Source of the DNA: an uncultured Alphaproteobacteria bacterium
GTDB lineage: Bacteria > Pseudomonadota > Alphaproteobacteria > Puniceispirillales > Puniceispirillaceae
Reading direction: 5' to 3'
NCBI GenBank assembly: GCA_937924895.1
Contig: CALEYP010000076.1
Coordinates: forward strand, 1 to 7,429
DNA: 7,429 bases
Part shown: positions 1 through 6,020 of the stretch, in pieces
Layout: every line of letters starts with the position of its first letter
Numbering within the stretch: the first letter of the stretch is position 1
Notes under the pieces: generated by a model
What the model saw: only the letters and a program-made list of their open reading frames with translations
What the model was told of the DNA's origin: nothing
The model's database searches: none
Translations under genes and position numbers: made by a program

Positions 1-1
1 T

Positions 2-292
2 CTATTCAATATTGACCCCTTCTATCAGCAGGGGGGAGATATGGTCCGCGTGGGTGGCATGACTTATAGCTGTGCACCAAAAAATAGCATGGGTAATCGC
101 ATTTCAGAGATGACCCTAACGCGCACCGGTGAGGCGATTGACCCAAATAAGAGCTATACAGTCGGCGGTTGGGCCTCAGTGAATGAGGATGTTGAAGGGC
201 CGGCCATTTATGATTTGATGGAAAATTATATTTCGAAAAAGGGAAATATCAGAATTGATAACCCGCAACAGATCAAAGTCACAGGCATCTAG
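2..292 (+). CDS. soxB: SoxB, thiosulfohydrolase of the Sox system, C-terminal part (5' truncated by window)
   Basis: This is the last 96 residues of an open frame that enters from the left edge. SoxB is a periplasmic di-manganese enzyme of the 5'-nucleotidase family that hydrolyses sulfate from the thiosulfonate group carried on SoxYZ. The visible part matches the C-terminal 5'-nucleotidase domain: it starts near FNIDPFYQQGGDMVRVGGM, followed by a GNRISEM stretch, a YTVGGWASVNED segment and a final PAIYDLMENYI helix, all typical of SoxB. The metal-binding N-terminal domain lies outside the window, so catalytic residues cannot be checked. The ATG at 41 is internal and not a real start. The frame ends with TAG at 290-292 and is followed by a hairpin terminator. 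An unusual point is that soxB commonly follows soxA, whereas here it lies on the far side of a ccm operon from soxSXYZA. The alternative, another 5'-nucleotidase paralogue, is unlikely given the sox context. Confidence 0.9.
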   Translation, partial: LFNIDPFYQQGGDMVRVGGMTYSCAPKNSMGNRISEMTLTRTGEAIDPNKSYTVGGWASVNEDVEGPAIYDLMENYISKKGNIRIDNPQQIKVTGI

Positions 293-316
293 GCTAACCC
301 TTATGTTTTTCTAATC

Positions 317-353
317 AAGAATGCAGGCTACGGATGATAGCCTGCATTTTTTT
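317..353 (+). terminator. Rho-independent terminator of soxB
   Basis: A perfect 10-bp inverted repeat (ATGCAGGCTA at 321-330 and TAGCCTGCAT at 338-347) with a 7-base loop is followed directly by a run of T at 347-353. The stem extends by at least one A-T pair. It lies 28 bases after the soxB stop, so it should end soxB transcription. The last codons and stop of the convergent rhodanese gene (stop at 328-330) lie inside the hairpin. On the minus strand the stem is followed by TTCTTGATT, with no good U-run, so it is at best a weak terminator in that direction. Confidence 0.88.
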
Positions 354-771
354 GCCAATTATCAAACCCACCTTGTAACACCACAACATGGTCATATCCT
401 GCCAGTCGCATGGCAAAGGTAGCTTGTGCTGATATCGCACCCGTATTGCAGAATAGAATCACTTTTGGGGCATCGGCTATCTCATCACGACGCTCCATAA
501 TTTCTCGCCATTCAATATGAATAGCGCCTGGGATAGTCGCATCGTGAAATGAGTCCTCATCACGCACATCGACAAACAACACATCATGAAAAATAGCCTC
601 ATCAATTTGTTGAGGCAGAATAATACCTGACTGATATTCCTGAAACATCAGATAATCAGACACGGCCTCAATCAGACTATCATCTTCCGCATAGCTATGT
701 GGGGTGGGGCCGAACATCACGGCTATTATTGTCAGGAAGATAGATGTTGTTGTAGCGAAATTGCGTGTCAT
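328..771 (-). CDS. Secreted single-domain rhodanese (sulfurtransferase-like), last gene of the ccm operon
   Basis: This is a 147-residue protein with an N-terminal Sec-type signal (hydrophobic stretch about 10-21, likely cleavage near SYA/EDD at 28), which puts it in the periplasm. The rest is one rhodanese domain: DVRDEDSF at 68-75, GAIHIEW at 82-88, the active-site loop VILFCNTGAIS with candidate persulfide cysteine C108, and the closing motif LQGGFDNW at 132-139. The loop CNTGAIS lacks the arginine often seen in CxxGxR loops, so substrate preference is uncertain. The start is supported by AAAGGTGA at 785-778, and only 14 bases separate it from the ccmH/I stop, so it is probably co-transcribed with ccm. 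Rhodaneses with signal peptides occur in some sox clusters (SoxL of Allochromatium), but I cannot show that this is SoxL. A role in handling sulfane sulfur in the periplasm is inferred from family and context. Confidence 0.9.
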   Translation of the reverse strand: MTRNFATTTSIFLTIIAVMFGPTPHSYAEDDSLIEAVSDYLMFQEYQSGIILPQQIDEAIFHDVLFVDVRDEDSFHDATIPGAIHIEWREIMERRDEIADAPKVILFCNTGAISAQATFAMRLAGYDHVVVLQGGFDNWQKNAGYHP

Positions 772-785
772 AAATCGTCACCTTT

Positions 786-2348
786 CTATTGTTGAAGAGC
801 GGTGATTTGTGCGTCAAGCTGCGCTTTGAAAGGGGTGTCATCTGGTAATTGTACAGATAAGGCCTGCCAAAAACGACGCGCCTCATCTATCTCGCCTTGC
901 AAGCGTGCGAGGTGTCCTGCAAAGAAAAGATATTCTAGCGCATCAGGGTTAAGGGCTTTGAGACGTGCTAAGCTGGCTTCAGCTGCGGTAATCATCTCCC
1001 GACTTTGCCCGCGTCCTAGCATTTCCTCAAGCAATTCTAATTGGGCATTGCGATCAAGTGGCGAGGCGGCAGCGGCCCCTGTTAGGGCGCGCAACAAGCC
1101 AGCATCATCACCTAGCACACGCATGGCACGCACAAGACGTTGCCAGCCTTGCCTATCATTGGGGTTATCAGCCAGCCGGGCCTCAAGACTAGCCACCATT
1201 GACAAGATCATCTCCGCTTGTGTCTCTTCGTCTGCCTCTGCCATTTCCGTCAGAACTTCTTCATCAAGCGGCGGGGCAATGGCTGGCATTGGGATACCTG
1301 CGGCATCTGCGGCGGATTGCATATTCTGAAGCGCAAGTGGCCCCCATGGCGTATTTGGTGGCGCCACTCTCTGTAAATCCTGCCAAACAGATAAGGCCGT
1401 TTCAAAATCTTCATCTTGATACGCTGCCAGCCCTTTCATGAATAAGGCGCGCGGCTCTTCTGGAAAATCTGCAAGAACTTCTTCAATCAGTGCGCGGGCT
1501 GGGAGGATAATTTGGCCATCTGCTTGACGGCTCATAGCCTCAGCTAGCATGGCTTTAATGGAGGGGTTGCCGTCAGTTAAAGTAAGTGCACGGCGCAAGG
1601 CGCCAATTTCGGTGGGATAATCATTGAGTTGAGCCGCAGCAAGCGCATAGCGCATCTGTGCTTCAACAGAGTTGGGCGCTTTGGCGGCTTGGGCCTGTGC
1701 TTCAATGAATTGTGCCTGAAATGCGGAGGCTTGTTGCGTCTCTTTTGCCAAGGCAGCGGCGCGCTCTTCAGCGCGGTCGTCTAATGGCTTTGCTGTGATA
1801 TCTGGTGAGCCAAAATAGCTATAAAGGCCAAAGCTGACGAGCAGGATGCCAAAGGCAATCATGCCGCCTATACGCGGCGAAAAGGCAAGGCCGTCATCCG
1901 CAGGGATGGGGGCGGCGTCATCTTTTTGATTGTCTGCGCCGTCTCCTGTCTCATTTGGGTGGCGCCTGCGGAACGAGGCGGCAAATAGCAGGCCAGCAAT
2001 TAGGATAAGAATAGCAGGTGTTGCCCATAAGAGATAAGTCTCAGGGCTAACAGGGGGGCGAAGTAGGATATAATCGCCATAGGTGTCTTGGAGCGATTGT
2101 AGAATAGCCGCATCATCTAATCCGGCTTCTAATTTTTGGCGGACCTCTTTTCGCAAATCTACAGCGAGTTCAGCATCTGAATCTTCAATTGACTGATTTT
2201 GGCAGACCAGACAGCGCAGCTGGGCTGATAAATCGCGTGCCCGTTCCTCAAGGATAGGGTCTGATAATTGCTCTTCTGGTGTAATGGCGTAAAGAGGTGA
2301 TGTAGCCAGTGTCAATAGAAGTAGGACAAGGGAAAGGGCGCGCATCAT
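786..2348 (-). CDS. ccmH: Cytochrome c maturation protein CcmH fused to CcmI
   Basis: This is a 520-residue protein of System I cytochrome c maturation. Residues 1-21 form a signal peptide ending PLYA. Residues 22-103 are the CcmH (CycL) domain with the redox motif LRCLVCQNQS (C46 and C49), which reduces apocytochrome CXXCH thiols. A membrane segment follows at about 104-126, then a charged linker, a second membrane segment at about 160-182, and a long alanine- and leucine-rich TPR-like periplasmic region to the end, which is the CcmI (CycH) part that holds apocytochromes. The fusion resembles E. coli CcmH; many alphaproteobacteria encode the two parts separately. The length is about that of a full CcmH plus a full CcmI, so it is longer than the E. 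coli protein. The first ATG overlaps the ccmG stop (ATGATG), indicating translational coupling; the second ATG, directly after it, is an equally good start. It should supply SoxX and SoxA maturation. Confidence 0.95.
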   Translation of the reverse strand: MMRALSLVLLLLTLATSPLYAITPEEQLSDPILEERARDLSAQLRCLVCQNQSIEDSDAELAVDLRKEVRQKLEAGLDDAAILQSLQDTYGDYILLRPPVSPETYLLWATPAILILIAGLLFAASFRRRHPNETGDGADNQKDDAAPIPADDGLAFSPRIGGMIAFGILLVSFGLYSYFGSPDITAKPLDDRAEERAAALAKETQQASAFQAQFIEAQAQAAKAPNSVEAQMRYALAAAQLNDYPTEIGALRRALTLTDGNPSIKAMLAEAMSRQADGQIILPARALIEEVLADFPEEPRALFMKGLAAYQDEDFETALSVWQDLQRVAPPNTPWGPLALQNMQSAADAAGIPMPAIAPPLDEEVLTEMAEADEETQAEMILSMVASLEARLADNPNDRQGWQRLVRAMRVLGDDAGLLRALTGAAAASPLDRNAQLELLEEMLGRGQSREMITAAEASLARLKALNPDALEYLFFAGHLARLQGEIDEARRFWQALSVQLPDDTPFKAQLDAQITALQQ

Positions 2349-2887
2349 AAGCCGAGCTCCGCTAAGGCAGGACGGATAACCAGTTCCATCGTCTCTTTGA
2401 AAATAGGACCAGCATGTCGCAACACAACACGGCCTTGCGCATCAAGGATAAAGGTCTCCGGCACGCCATAAATGCCCCACTTAATCCCTGTTGTACCATC
2501 ATAATCCATCCAGACAGCACGATAAGGATTGCCAAAATCAGTGAGGAATTTGGCAGTGTCTTCTTTCTTATCTTTATAGGCAATGGCAATAATTGGCACA
2601 TCCTCAGCCAATAGTGCCAGTGCTGGTAATTCAGCGCGGCAAGGGGCGCACCAGCTCGCCATCACATTGACGATAACAGGGGTTCCTGCGAGCTCCTCTA
2701 GAGAGATAGCAAGCTCATCTGAAAGCGCAGTTGCCGGAAGGGATGGTGCTGTTTTACCGATTAGCACAGATGGTAATTGATCAGTCTGACGTGTCCCATT
2801 AATCGTGCCCACCAAGGCAATGGTGGCAATAAGGGCAAATAGCAAAAATGCCCCAAGCGGAATGATATATGTCAGACGATTGCGCAT
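2345..2887 (-). CDS. ccmG: CcmG/DsbE, membrane-anchored thioredoxin of cytochrome c maturation
   Basis: This is a 180-residue protein. It has an N-terminal membrane anchor (about 7-27) and a periplasmic thioredoxin-like fold with the active site MASWCAPCRAELP (C80 and C83). The motif GVPETF, which contains the cis-proline typical of CcmG, follows. CcmG passes electrons, usually received from CcdA or DsbD, to the CcmH thiols and apocytochrome. The frame is open for 17 more codons upstream, but those codons overlap the 3' end of ccmF, and the ATG at 2887 has AGGA at 2898-2895 with 7-base spacing. That start gives a normal family length and places the anchor at the N-terminus. Only 4 bases separate this start from the ccmF stop, and its stop overlaps the ccmH start. 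It should be distinguished from SoxS and SoxW, which are also periplasmic thioredoxins; WCAPC, the anchor and the ccm neighbours all favour CcmG. Confidence 0.94.
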   Translation of the reverse strand: MRNRLTYIIPLGAFLLFALIATIALVGTINGTRQTDQLPSVLIGKTAPSLPATALSDELAISLEELAGTPVIVNVMASWCAPCRAELPALALLAEDVPIIAIAYKDKKEDTAKFLTDFGNPYRAVWMDYDGTTGIKWGIYGVPETFILDAQGRVVLRHAGPIFKETMELVIRPALAELGL

Positions 2888-2891
2888 GATC

Positions 2892-4841
2892 TTATCCTGT
2901 CTGTGATGAAGTGGCTTGTAGAGGGCGCCGTCCCCCAATAGCGCATAAACCGCCTAACGCCATTAGGGCAGCGCCACCCCAAATCCAGCTAATTAAAGGC
3001 TTGTGATAGAGGCGTAGGCTGTAGCCTATGGTGTCATCCCCATCACCTAAGACAGCATAATCATCACCAGAAAAACGCGGGCGAATGGCAGCCTCGGTTG
3101 TTGTTTGACGCTCTGCTGGATAGAAGCGTTTTTCAGGCGCTAACTCGCCCATGGGCTGGCCATCTAAATCTTCAAGTTGCAGGCGTGCGGTTAGGGTGCT
3201 GTAATTCGGGCCCTGATTTTGTTCGATGGCGATAAAGCGATAGGCCCGGTCAGATAACGCAATGACATCGCCGGTCTGCGCTCTGACTGTCACCTCTGAT
3301 CTCGCCAGACCATCACCTAGCGCCCCAAGGAGAAAAACAGCCATCCCTATATGCCCAAGCCACATGCCCCATACGGGCAAGACGAGGTGCGCTATGCGAG
3401 AGGCACGCTGGCGCGGCGGATGGAGCTTGAGGTGGCGGTGCAGATCCGCCAACATGCCTAGAGTCAGCCAGCCAAGCAAGCCGAGCCCGGCAATGGCACC
3501 CGCTGAAAGCGGGCCAAGGAGCCAAAAGCCACCTACCATGATGACCACAGCCCCCATCACAGCCGCCCCTATCGTTGATTTTAGATGCGGCAATGCACCA
3601 CGACGCCAGGCAAGAACGGGGCCTATCACCATACCGATAAGGGCAAATGCCATAACAGGATTAAAGGTTGCGTCAAAATAAGGTGGTCCCACAGTAATGC
3701 GTTGATTGCTAACGAGCTCTAGAATGAGTGGATAAAAGGTGCCAAGTAACACAATCGCCGTGGCAATCACCAAAATGATGTTATTCATGACAAGTGCCAC
3801 GTCACGGCTTTTTAAAGAGGCATCATTCGCGCTCGCAAGTTGCGGGCCGCGCCATGCAAAAAGCGTAAGAGGTATGCCGATAGCAGCAATAAGAATACCA
3901 AGGATAAAGAGACCGCGTGAGGGATCAGACGCAAAGCTATGGACAGAGGTGAGGAGTCCAGAGCGAACGATAAAGGTGCCCACTAACGAAAGTGAGAATG
4001 ACAAAATCGCAAGCAAGATAGTCCAGCTTTTTAGCTGACCTCTTTTTTCCACCACCAGAACGGAATGCATCAAGGCTGTTGCGGCAAGCCATGGCATCAG
4101 GCTGGCATTTTCCACGGGGTCCCAGAACCACCAGCCGCCCCAGCCTAATTCATAATAAGCCCACCAGCTACCAAGCGCGATCCCAATAGTCAGAGCACTC
4201 CAAGCAGATAATACCCAAGGCCGCGCCCACCGCCCCCATGCTTGGTCAATGCGTCCAACTAGTAAACCGGCCACTGCCAGAGAAAAGGCAAGAGACAAGC
4301 CGACATAGCCTAAATATAGCATAGGTGGATGAAGCGCGAGGCCGACATCCTGCAAAACTGGGTTCAGGCCGCGCCCTTCTAATGGGGCATCTGCTAGCCG
4401 CTCAAATGGGCTTGAGGTTAATAAGCTAAAGGCTAGGAACGCAGAGGTTACAGCGCCCTGCACGGCAAGTGTAAGGCGGGCAAAGCGACCAGGCAAAGGG
4501 GATGAGGTCAGCGCAAAGATACCACCAAATAACACCAAAATGACAATCCATAGAAGAAGTGAGCCTTCATGATTGCCCCAGGTGCCAGAAATTTTATAGA
4601 TAAGTGGCTTTAGGGAATGAGAGTGTTGCGCCACAAGCGCAATCGAAAAATCAGAGGTGACGAACCCATGAAGTAGGGCAGCGAAGGACATAAAGACTAA
4701 GCCCATTGCCGCTAGCTGGAGTTGCGCCATAAGGCGTGTTGACTGATAACGTGACCCAAGCAATGGCCAGCCTGCCTGACAGAGTGAGGCAACAAAGGCC
4801 ATGATCAATGCAAAATGCCCTATTTCTGCGATGGCTATCAT
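2892..4841 (-). CDS. ccmF: CcmF, haem lyase subunit of cytochrome c maturation System I
   Basis: This is a 649-residue polytopic membrane protein, close to the length of E. coli CcmF. It joins haem delivered by CcmE to the CXXCH cysteines of apocytochromes, together with CcmH and CcmI. The tryptophan-rich haem-handling WWD segment is at 232-247 (GWGGWWFWDPVENAS). Histidines in the contexts expected for the conserved CcmF set are H171 (LALHPPMLY), H259 (LMHSVLV), H301 (TSVHSFAS) and H497 (WLGHIGM). GTWGNHEGS at 86-94 is another family signature. A large hydrophilic periplasmic domain lies near the C-terminus (about 512-612), before the last membrane segment. The frame is open for 17 codons further upstream, but the ATG at 4841 has a strong GGGAGGGG site and gives the usual CcmF N-terminus (MIAIAEIGHFAL). 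It is the first gene of this operon; ccmE, which often precedes ccmF, is absent, so the ccm genes are split. Confidence 0.96.
   Translation of the reverse strand: MIAIAEIGHFALIMAFVASLCQAGWPLLGSRYQSTRLMAQLQLAAMGLVFMSFAALLHGFVTSDFSIALVAQHSHSLKPLIYKISGTWGNHEGSLLLWIVILVLFGGIFALTSSPLPGRFARLTLAVQGAVTSAFLAFSLLTSSPFERLADAPLEGRGLNPVLQDVGLALHPPMLYLGYVGLSLAFSLAVAGLLVGRIDQAWGRWARPWVLSAWSALTIGIALGSWWAYYELGWGGWWFWDPVENASLMPWLAATALMHSVLVVEKRGQLKSWTILLAILSFSLSLVGTFIVRSGLLTSVHSFASDPSRGLFILGILIAAIGIPLTLFAWRGPQLASANDASLKSRDVALVMNNIILVIATAIVLLGTFYPLILELVSNQRITVGPPYFDATFNPVMAFALIGMVIGPVLAWRRGALPHLKSTIGAAVMGAVVIMVGGFWLLGPLSAGAIAGLGLLGWLTLGMLADLHRHLKLHPPRQRASRIAHLVLPVWGMWLGHIGMAVFLLGALGDGLARSEVTVRAQTGDVIALSDRAYRFIAIEQNQGPNYSTLTARLQLEDLDGQPMGELAPEKRFYPAERQTTTEAAIRPRFSGDDYAVLGDGDDTIGYSLRLYHKPLISWIWGGAALMALGGLCAIGGRRPLQATSSQTG
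2895..2898 (-). promoter_or_regulatory. Ribosome binding site that sets the ccmG start
   Basis: AGGA on the minus strand, inside the last codons of ccmF, lies 7 bases before the ATG at 2887. It supports the start at 2887 over the ATG at 2938. Confidence 0.6.
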
Positions 4842-4846
4842 CTTTT

Positions 4847-4854
4847 CCCCTCCC
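4847..4854 (-). promoter_or_regulatory. Ribosome binding site that sets the ccmF start
   Basis: The minus strand reads GGGAGGGG here, 5 bases before the ATG at 4841. No comparable site precedes the upstream in-frame ATGs at 4892 and 4880, which supports the shorter CcmF. Confidence 0.75.
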
Positions 4855-4931
4855 AAAATGCGACCTGTTGAAGATAACATAACTTGCAGCACAAATAGGC
4901 TTCCATATTGTCACATTCTGCCCTGTTGTTT

Positions 4932-4951
4932 CCAAGATATAAAAAACTTGG
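4932..4951. repeat. Interrupted inverted repeat, possible operator
   Basis: CCAAG at 4932-4936 and CTTGG at 4947-4951 are perfect complements around a 10-base A/T-only centre. Two of the five centre positions in each half also pair. The size and AT-rich spacer fit a dimeric regulator site, and the left arm overlaps a candidate ccmF -35 box. No regulator gene is in the window, so the binding protein is unknown. Confidence 0.35.
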
Positions 4952-5037
4952 CGCGGCGTGTTTTGGCTATCTCTTCAGATTCACTGGCTTGTCACATAAA
5001 TATTCACAAATTTACGTCTTTGATGTAACACAGTCAT

Positions 5038-5406
5038 ATGGGTAATTTTATATTTAAATCAGCAAAATATATGCTTTTTTCACTTTTGCTCTGGGGGCAG
5101 CCATTTTTGGCAACGGCTCAGGCAGCTGACAGCTATCTTGTGATGATACATGAAGATAATTGTCCGTGGTGTGAAGCCTTTGAAGAAGAGGTTGGAAAAT
5201 TTTACCACAAAACACCTGAATCTAAGATTTTTCCACTCAAACGTATAGATTACCACGAAAAAATGCCTCCCAACTGGCAGGTGAAGGGGGCCGCATTATT
5301 TACGCCAACATTTATTATCCTAGATGATGGGGTCGAGGTAGGGCGCATTGAGGGCTATCCAGGCCGCGAGCTTTTTTGGTGGCGTCTGTCTGAATTCACG
5401 CAATAA
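5038..5406 (+). CDS. soxS: SoxS-like periplasmic thioredoxin-fold protein
   Basis: This is a 122-residue protein with an N-terminal signal (basic residues K7 and K10, hydrophobic core about 11-24, likely cleavage after AQA at 29). The mature part is a small thioredoxin fold with redox motif NCPWCEAFEEEVG (C42 and C45), a cis-proline motif FTPTF at 88-92, and the closing GRIEGYPGRELFW at 102-114, which is typical of SoxS. In Paracoccus, SoxS is a periplasmic thiol-disulfide protein needed for full thiosulfate oxidation, probably by reducing or reactivating the SoxY cysteine. An in-frame TAA at 5026-5028 excludes a start further upstream. The ATG at 5038 lacks a Shine-Dalgarno site; the next ATG (M12) also lacks one and would give a shorter signal n-region. 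SoxS is usually near soxR and soxV, which are not seen here. It is the first gene of the rightward sox run, 136 bases before soxX. SoxW is an alternative name, but its size and ending fit SoxS better. Confidence 0.82.
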   Translation: MGNFIFKSAKYMLFSLLLWGQPFLATAQAADSYLVMIHEDNCPWCEAFEEEVGKFYHKTPESKIFPLKRIDYHEKMPPNWQVKGAALFTPTFIILDDGVEVGRIEGYPGRELFWWRLSEFTQ

Positions 5407-5542
5407 GGCTTCGTACTTCCGTCTTATATACATGCAGTAACTTGCATGTATTGTGAGAATCGCATTGACAAAAATGTCGCAGTACTGAAATCTGAACCTA
5501 TATCAATAACACGGAAACGGTTAATATTGGAGGGGGGATGAG
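5407..5542 (+). promoter_or_regulatory. soxS-soxX intergenic region, probable soxX promoter region
   Basis: This gap is much longer than the other gaps in the sox run, so a promoter for soxXYZA is plausible. It contains a 9+9 bp inverted repeat (5428-5451) and, 13 bases later, a perfect TTGACA at 5465-5470. No good -10 lies 16-18 bases after it (AAATCT at 5488-5493 is poor; TATATC at 5499 is too far), so the core promoter is uncertain. GACA-AAAA-TGTC at 5467-5478 is a small palindrome over the same box. A strong ribosome site for soxX (GGAGG, 5529-5533) ends the region. Confidence 0.45.
5428..5451. repeat. Perfect 9-bp inverted repeat, candidate operator before soxX
   Basis: ATACATGCA (5428-5436) and TGCATGTAT (5443-5451) are exact complements with a 6-base spacer. 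No T-run follows, so a simple rho-independent terminator for soxS is unlikely. The position just upstream of a TTGACA box fits a dimeric regulator site, for example for an ArsR-type SoxR known to control sox genes in other bacteria; that link is inference. An mRNA hairpin between soxS and soxX is the alternative. Confidence 0.6.
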
Positions 5543-6016
5543 ATGCGCATAGGGGTAGCCCTCATCGCGGGCGCGATGGCTTTTAGCTTGTCAGCTCATG
5601 CTGATACAAAATTTGTCAAAGAAGATGGTCTGGTATCATATATGATCTCAGACAGTGTCGCGATTAACAAATCGCTAACAGGGGCAGCCGGTGATGCTGC
5701 TAACGGGCGGAAGCTAGCCATCAATCGTAAGAAGGGTAACTGTTTGGCATGTCATGTTATGCCAATTGCAGAACAACAATTCCACGGTGAGACAGCGCCA
5801 TCTCTATATGGCGTCGCCACACGTTTGAGCGAAGGCGAATTGCGGATGCAAATCGTCAACGCCAAAGTAACCAATGAAGATACAATGATGCCGTCATTTT
5901 ATCGCACAACTGGTTACAACCGTCCGGATAAAAAATTCATAGGCAAAACCATCCTGTCTGCTCAAGAGGTAGAGGATGTTGTGGCCTATCTAATGACTCT
6001 AGATAAGGATGAGTAG
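5543..6016 (+). CDS. soxX: SoxX, monohaem c-type cytochrome subunit of SoxAX
   Basis: This is a 157-residue periplasmic cytochrome. Residues 1-20 are a Sec signal (MRIGVAL...SAHA, cleavage before DTKF). The haem c site is C67-L-A-C70-H71 in GNCLACHVMP, and the likely distal ligand is M116 in TMMPSFYRTTG, a SoxX hallmark. The C-terminal ILSAQEVEDVVAYLMTL helix at 137-153 is the conserved cytochrome c end. With SoxA, it catalyses oxidative coupling of thiosulfate to the SoxY cysteine, and SoxX passes the electrons onward. The start at 5543 has GGAGG 9 bases upstream; the ATG at 5538 meets a stop after four codons. It overlaps the longest soxY frame by 8 bases. Its haem must be attached by the Ccm system, part of which is encoded next door. 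Confidence 0.96.
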   Translation: MRIGVALIAGAMAFSLSAHADTKFVKEDGLVSYMISDSVAINKSLTGAAGDAANGRKLAINRKKGNCLACHVMPIAEQQFHGETAPSLYGVATRLSEGELRMQIVNAKVTNEDTMMPSFYRTTGYNRPDKKFIGKTILSAQEVEDVVAYLMTLDKDE

Positions 6017-6020
6017 ATTC

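Larger units (their letters stand above)
4842..5037. promoter_or_regulatory. Divergent control region between ccmF and soxS
   Basis: These 196 bases separate two operons that run apart, so both should be promoted from here. No convincing gene lies within it. On the minus strand, TTGGAA (4935-4930) and GACAAT (4912-4907) are 17 bases apart and could be a weak ccmF promoter with a leader of about 60 bases. On the plus strand, TTGTCA at 4989-4994 is a possible -35 for soxS, but no good -10 follows at the right distance. An interrupted inverted repeat at 4932-4951 overlaps the proposed ccmF -35. The promoter assignments are guesses from sequence; the role of the region as a whole follows from gene orientation. 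Confidence 0.5.

Noticed and set aside
802..1329. Open frame of 175 codons on the plus strand
   Set aside because: It is antisense to ccmH/I, has a low-complexity Ser/Ala/Arg-rich product with no family features and no ribosome site. It is a shadow of the alanine-rich TPR coding.
3262..3681. Open frame of 139 codons on the plus strand
   Set aside because: It is antisense to the well-supported ccmF, and its Pro/Ser/Arg-rich product has no recognisable domain.
4651..4935. Minus-strand frame of 94 codons reaching into the divergent region
   Set aside because: It overlaps the ccmF start in another frame, has no family features and no ribosome site.
4985..5010. CRP/FNR-like site in the soxS upstream region
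   Set aside because: On the minus strand TGTGA occurs twice 7 bases apart, but as direct rather than inverted copies, so it does not form a proper CRP or FNR palindrome.
4801..5028. Plus-strand frame of 75 codons before soxS
   Set aside because: It is antisense to the ccmF N-terminus and runs through the promoter region with no plausible product.
5443..5480. Inverted repeat 5428-5451 as a soxS terminator
   Set aside because: No T-run follows the second arm (it continues TGTGAGAATCG), so a rho-independent terminator is not supported.
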